DNA of 63,729 nucleotides from Microbacterium sp. (GTDB lineage: Bacteria; Actinomycetota; Actinomycetes; Actinomycetales; Microbacteriaceae), in assembly GCA_031277885.1 (NCBI GenBank), contig JAITLM010000149.1, positions 1 through 63,729 of the forward strand. The letters run 5' to 3'. Position 1 is the stretch's first letter; each line of letters opens with the position of its first letter. Of the stretch, positions 61,661 to 63,729 are shown one piece after another. The notes under the pieces are model-generated. The model had not been told where the DNA came from, made no database searches, and worked only from the letters and a program-made list of their open reading frames with translations. A program made the translations under genes and the position numbers.

Positions 61661-62710
61661 GTGCACGGTGAGTACAAGGTTCCTGGCGGCAAGCTGGTCG
61701 TCGTCGACTTCGAGGTGACGGACGGCGCGATCGCCGGCTTCCGGCTGGCGGGCGACTTCTTCCTCGAACCGGACGACGCCCTCGACGACATCAACGCCGC
61801 GGTCACCGGACTGCCCGTCGAGACGGACGCGTCTGCGATCGCCGCGGCCGTGCGCGCCGCGCTCCCCGAGGGGGCGCAGCTGCTCGGGCTCACGCCCGAG
61901 GCCGTCGGCACCGCGGTGCGGCGCGCCCTGGTGACGGCGCCGGGCTGGGGCGACTTCGACTGGGAGATCCTGCACGACAAGGCCGTCTCGCCGCGCATGA
62001 ACCTCGCGCTCGACGAGGTGCTCACCACGCGCGTCGGCGAGGGCCGGCGCCGTCCGACGCTGCGGATCTGGGAGTGGGACGAGTCCGCGGTCGTGATCGG
62101 ATCCTTCCAGTCGTACCGCAACGAGGTGGATCCGGAAGGGGCGGCGAAGCACGGCTTCGACGTCGTCCGCCGGATCTCCGGCGGCGGCGCGATGATGATG
62201 GCCGCGGGCCAGATCATCACCTACTCGCTGTACGTGCCGGCGTCGCTCGTGCAGGGCATGACGTTCGCCGACTCCTATGCGTTCCTCGACGACTGGGTGC
62301 TGCAGGCGCTGCGCTCGCTCGGCATCGACGCGACCTACCAGCCGCTCAACGACATCGCCGGTCCGAGCGGCAAGATCGGCGGCGCCGCGCAGAAGCGCCT
62401 CGCCAATGGCGGCGTGCTGCACCACGCGACGCTGTCCTACGACATCGACGGCCAGATGATGACCGAGGTGCTGCGGATCGGCCGCGAGAAGCTCAGCGAC
62501 AAGGGCACGGCGTCGGCGGCCAAGCGGGTGGATCCGCTGCGCAGCCAGACCGGCCTCAGCCGCGCCGAGATCATCGAGCGGTTCAAGGACACGTTCCGCG
62601 GCATCACGGGCGCCGAGGACGGTGCGATCGCAGCCGACGAGTACGAGGCCGCGGAGGAACTCGTGCGCACCAAGTTCGCCACCGAGGCGTGGCTGCACCG
62701 GGTTCCGTGA
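61661..62710 (+). CDS. lplA: Lipoate-protein ligase A family protein
   Basis: A 349-residue protein with a GTG start. Residues 1-85 (HGEYKVPGGKLVVVDFEV) resemble the accessory lipoate-ligase domain normally C-terminal or separate (LplB-like). The BPL/LPL catalytic domain follows, with RRISGGGAMMMAAGQ in the lipoyl-AMP pocket and SGKIGGAAQKR as the lysine segment. The domain order (accessory first) is seen in several actinobacteria and archaea. It attaches lipoate to E2 and GcvH proteins. Its stop overlaps the methyltransferase start (GTGA). Confidence 0.88.
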   Translation: MHGEYKVPGGKLVVVDFEVTDGAIAGFRLAGDFFLEPDDALDDINAAVTGLPVETDASAIAAAVRAALPEGAQLLGLTPEAVGTAVRRALVTAPGWGDFDWEILHDKAVSPRMNLALDEVLTTRVGEGRRRPTLRIWEWDESAVVIGSFQSYRNEVDPEGAAKHGFDVVRRISGGGAMMMAAGQIITYSLYVPASLVQGMTFADSYAFLDDWVLQALRSLGIDATYQPLNDIAGPSGKIGGAAQKRLANGGVLHHATLSYDIDGQMMTEVLRIGREKLSDKGTASAAKRVDPLRSQTGLSRAEIIERFKDTFRGITGAEDGAIAADEYEAAEELVRTKFATEAWLHRVP

Positions 62711-63717
62711 GCGACGCGGCTGAAGCTGCTCCGGCCGTTGCGCCGGTCGAAGCGCCCGGCTCCTCGGATGCGGCGTCCGAGGTCCGTGCCGGATCCGTCG
62801 AGATCGTGCACGGCGAAGCGCTGGACGTGGCGAGGGCCCTGCCCGACGGATCCTTCACGCTCGTCTACCTGGATCCGCCGTTCAACACCGGCCGCACGCA
62901 GGAGCGGCACGCGGTCTCGACCCGTCGGGCCGATCGCCCGGCGGACGCAATTCAGGACGAGGGCTCCGGATCCACGGAAACCGAGCCTGTTTCGGCGCCT
63001 TCTGCGCCATCGATCCTGAATTCGGAACGCGCCCGCGAAGTCAACCACGGCTTCCACGGCCACCGGTACGAGCGGGTGCGCGAGCTGCTGCACGCCTACG
63101 ACGACCGCTTCGACGACTACGGCGACTTCCTCATGCCGCGCCTCGAGGAGGCCTGGCGGCTGCTCGCCGACGACGGCACGCTCTACCTGCACCTCGACTA
63201 CCGCGAGGCGCACTACGCCAAGGTCATGCTGGACGCGGTGTTCGGCCGCGACTGCTTCCTGAACGAGCTCATCTGGGCCTACGACTACGGCGCCAAGCCG
63301 CGCACCCGCTGGCCCACGAAGCACGACACGATCCTGGTCTACGTGAAGACGCCGGGCGGACACGTGTTCAACGTCGACGACATCGAGCGGGAGCCGTACA
63401 TGGCGCCGAGTCTGGTCAGCGCCGCCAAGCGCGAGCGCGGCAAGCTCCCCACCGACGTGTGGTGGCACACGATCGTCCCGACCACGGGGCGCGAGAAGAC
63501 CGGCTATCCCACGCAGAAGCCGGAGGGGATCCTGCGCCGGATCGTGCAGGCGTCGAGCCGTCCCGGCGACCGGGTGCTCGACCTCTTCGCCGGATCCGGC
63601 ACCACGGGCGCCGTCGCCGCTGCGCTCGGCCGCGACGCCCTGCTCGTCGATGTGAGTCCCGAGGCCGTGCGGGTCATGCGGCAGCGGATCCCGCACGCGA
63701 GCCTGCGCGAGGGCTGA
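62707..63717 (+). CDS. Beta-class DNA N4/N6 methyltransferase
   Basis: A 336-residue DNA methyltransferase with motif IV first (DPPFNTG at about 56) and the AdoMet motif last (DLFAGSGTTG at about 292), the beta-class order. TGYPTQKPEGILRRIVQAS is the conserved motif before it. No restriction endonuclease is visible, but the window ends 12 bases after the stop. Residues about 63-115, between motif IV and RYERVRELLHAYDDRF, are low-complexity (Ser/Glu/Arg) and encoded by a palindromic DNA segment. The target is unknown. The GTG start overlaps the lplA stop. Confidence 0.88.
   Translation: MSDAAEAAPAVAPVEAPGSSDAASEVRAGSVEIVHGEALDVARALPDGSFTLVYLDPPFNTGRTQERHAVSTRRADRPADAIQDEGSGSTETEPVSAPSAPSILNSERAREVNHGFHGHRYERVRELLHAYDDRFDDYGDFLMPRLEEAWRLLADDGTLYLHLDYREAHYAKVMLDAVFGRDCFLNELIWAYDYGAKPRTRWPTKHDTILVYVKTPGGHVFNVDDIEREPYMAPSLVSAAKRERGKLPTDVWWHTIVPTTGREKTGYPTQKPEGILRRIVQASSRPGDRVLDLFAGSGTTGAVAAALGRDALLVDVSPEAVRVMRQRIPHASLREG
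62949..63022. repeat. Palindromic insertion within the methyltransferase gene
   Basis: AATTCAGGA (62949-62957) and TCCTGAATT (63014-63022) are perfect inverted repeats bracketing 56 bases that contain GGATCC and GAAACC...CTGTTTC. It is in frame and codes for the low-complexity insert. Confidence 0.65.
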
Positions 63718-63729
63718 GCCCCCGGGGCC

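Noticed and set aside
62707..63717. BamHI-type restriction-modification system acting on GGATCC
   Set aside because: No endonuclease is in the window, and abundant sites argue against restriction. Target specificity cannot be read from the sequence.
1..63729. tRNA, rRNA or prophage/IS elements
   Set aside because: No tRNA cloverleaf, rRNA segment, transposase, integrase or phage gene could be recognised.

Overview
The window is GC-rich (about 70%) with dense, overlapping operons, many GTG starts and several promoters placed for leaderless transcripts. Gene content (DUF4407 protein, Cds1-like desulfhydrase, CGNR regulator, long fused PutA, carbohydrate ABC operons without PTS, EtfBA plus a cytochrome b) fits an actinobacterium of the Microbacteriaceae, most likely Microbacterium or a close relative. 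No rRNA, tRNA, phage, transposase or CRISPR array was seen. It reads as ordinary chromosome specialised for heterotrophic catabolism.

Layout. 0-5.2 kb: LysR regulator, 3-hydroxybutyrate-type dehydrogenase, two alpha/beta hydrolases, and a quinone/NAD(P)H oxidoreductase divergent from a TetR regulator. 5.4-7.4 kb: large DUF4407 membrane/coiled-coil protein. 7.5-13.9 kb: sugar-type ABC importer with a class V aminotransferase-like PLP enzyme, divergent FadR-type regulator and an aldo/keto reductase. 14-19.2 kb: ACT protein, Cds1, CGNR regulator divergent from an EamA exporter, a short-chain dehydrogenase broken by an in-frame TAG, and a TetR regulator. 19.2-23.7 kb: GntR regulator plus prpDBC (methylcitrate cycle). 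24.5-31.3 kb: ROK regulator, ABC importer, GH4 glycosidase and BadF-type sugar kinase in one operon. 33-38.2 kb: valine/isobutyrate genes (mmsA, acyl-CoA dehydrogenase, mmsB, enoyl-CoA hydratase) and an Imm5-like gene. 40-43.5 kb: etfB-etfA-cytochrome b. 44.4-51.2 kb: thioesterase, putA, DDAH-family gene and rocD. 51.3-59.8 kb: regulators, an ABC exporter, a sulfite-oxidase-like molybdoenzyme and two MFS exporters with a MarR regulator. 59.9-63.7 kb: cutC, a lipase, lipoate ligase and a beta-class DNA methyltransferase.

The metabolic parts join up. Valine catabolism ends in propionyl-CoA, which prpDBC consumes. The acyl-CoA dehydrogenase needs ETF, supplied by etfBA, whose electrons may reach quinone through the adjacent cytochrome b. 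Arginine or methylarginine, ornithine and proline converge on glutamate semialdehyde and PutA.

Two DNA-level patterns are not explained by the genes. First, the palindrome GGATCC is strongly over-represented: about 180 by hand count, against roughly 20 expected from composition, in all reading frames and between genes. Second, at least five families of large (45-90 bp) nested palindromes sit just after stop codons and never in divergent promoter gaps. Related palindromic inserts appear to have entered or extended coding regions (LysR tail, GntR tail, PutA, DNA methyltransferase).
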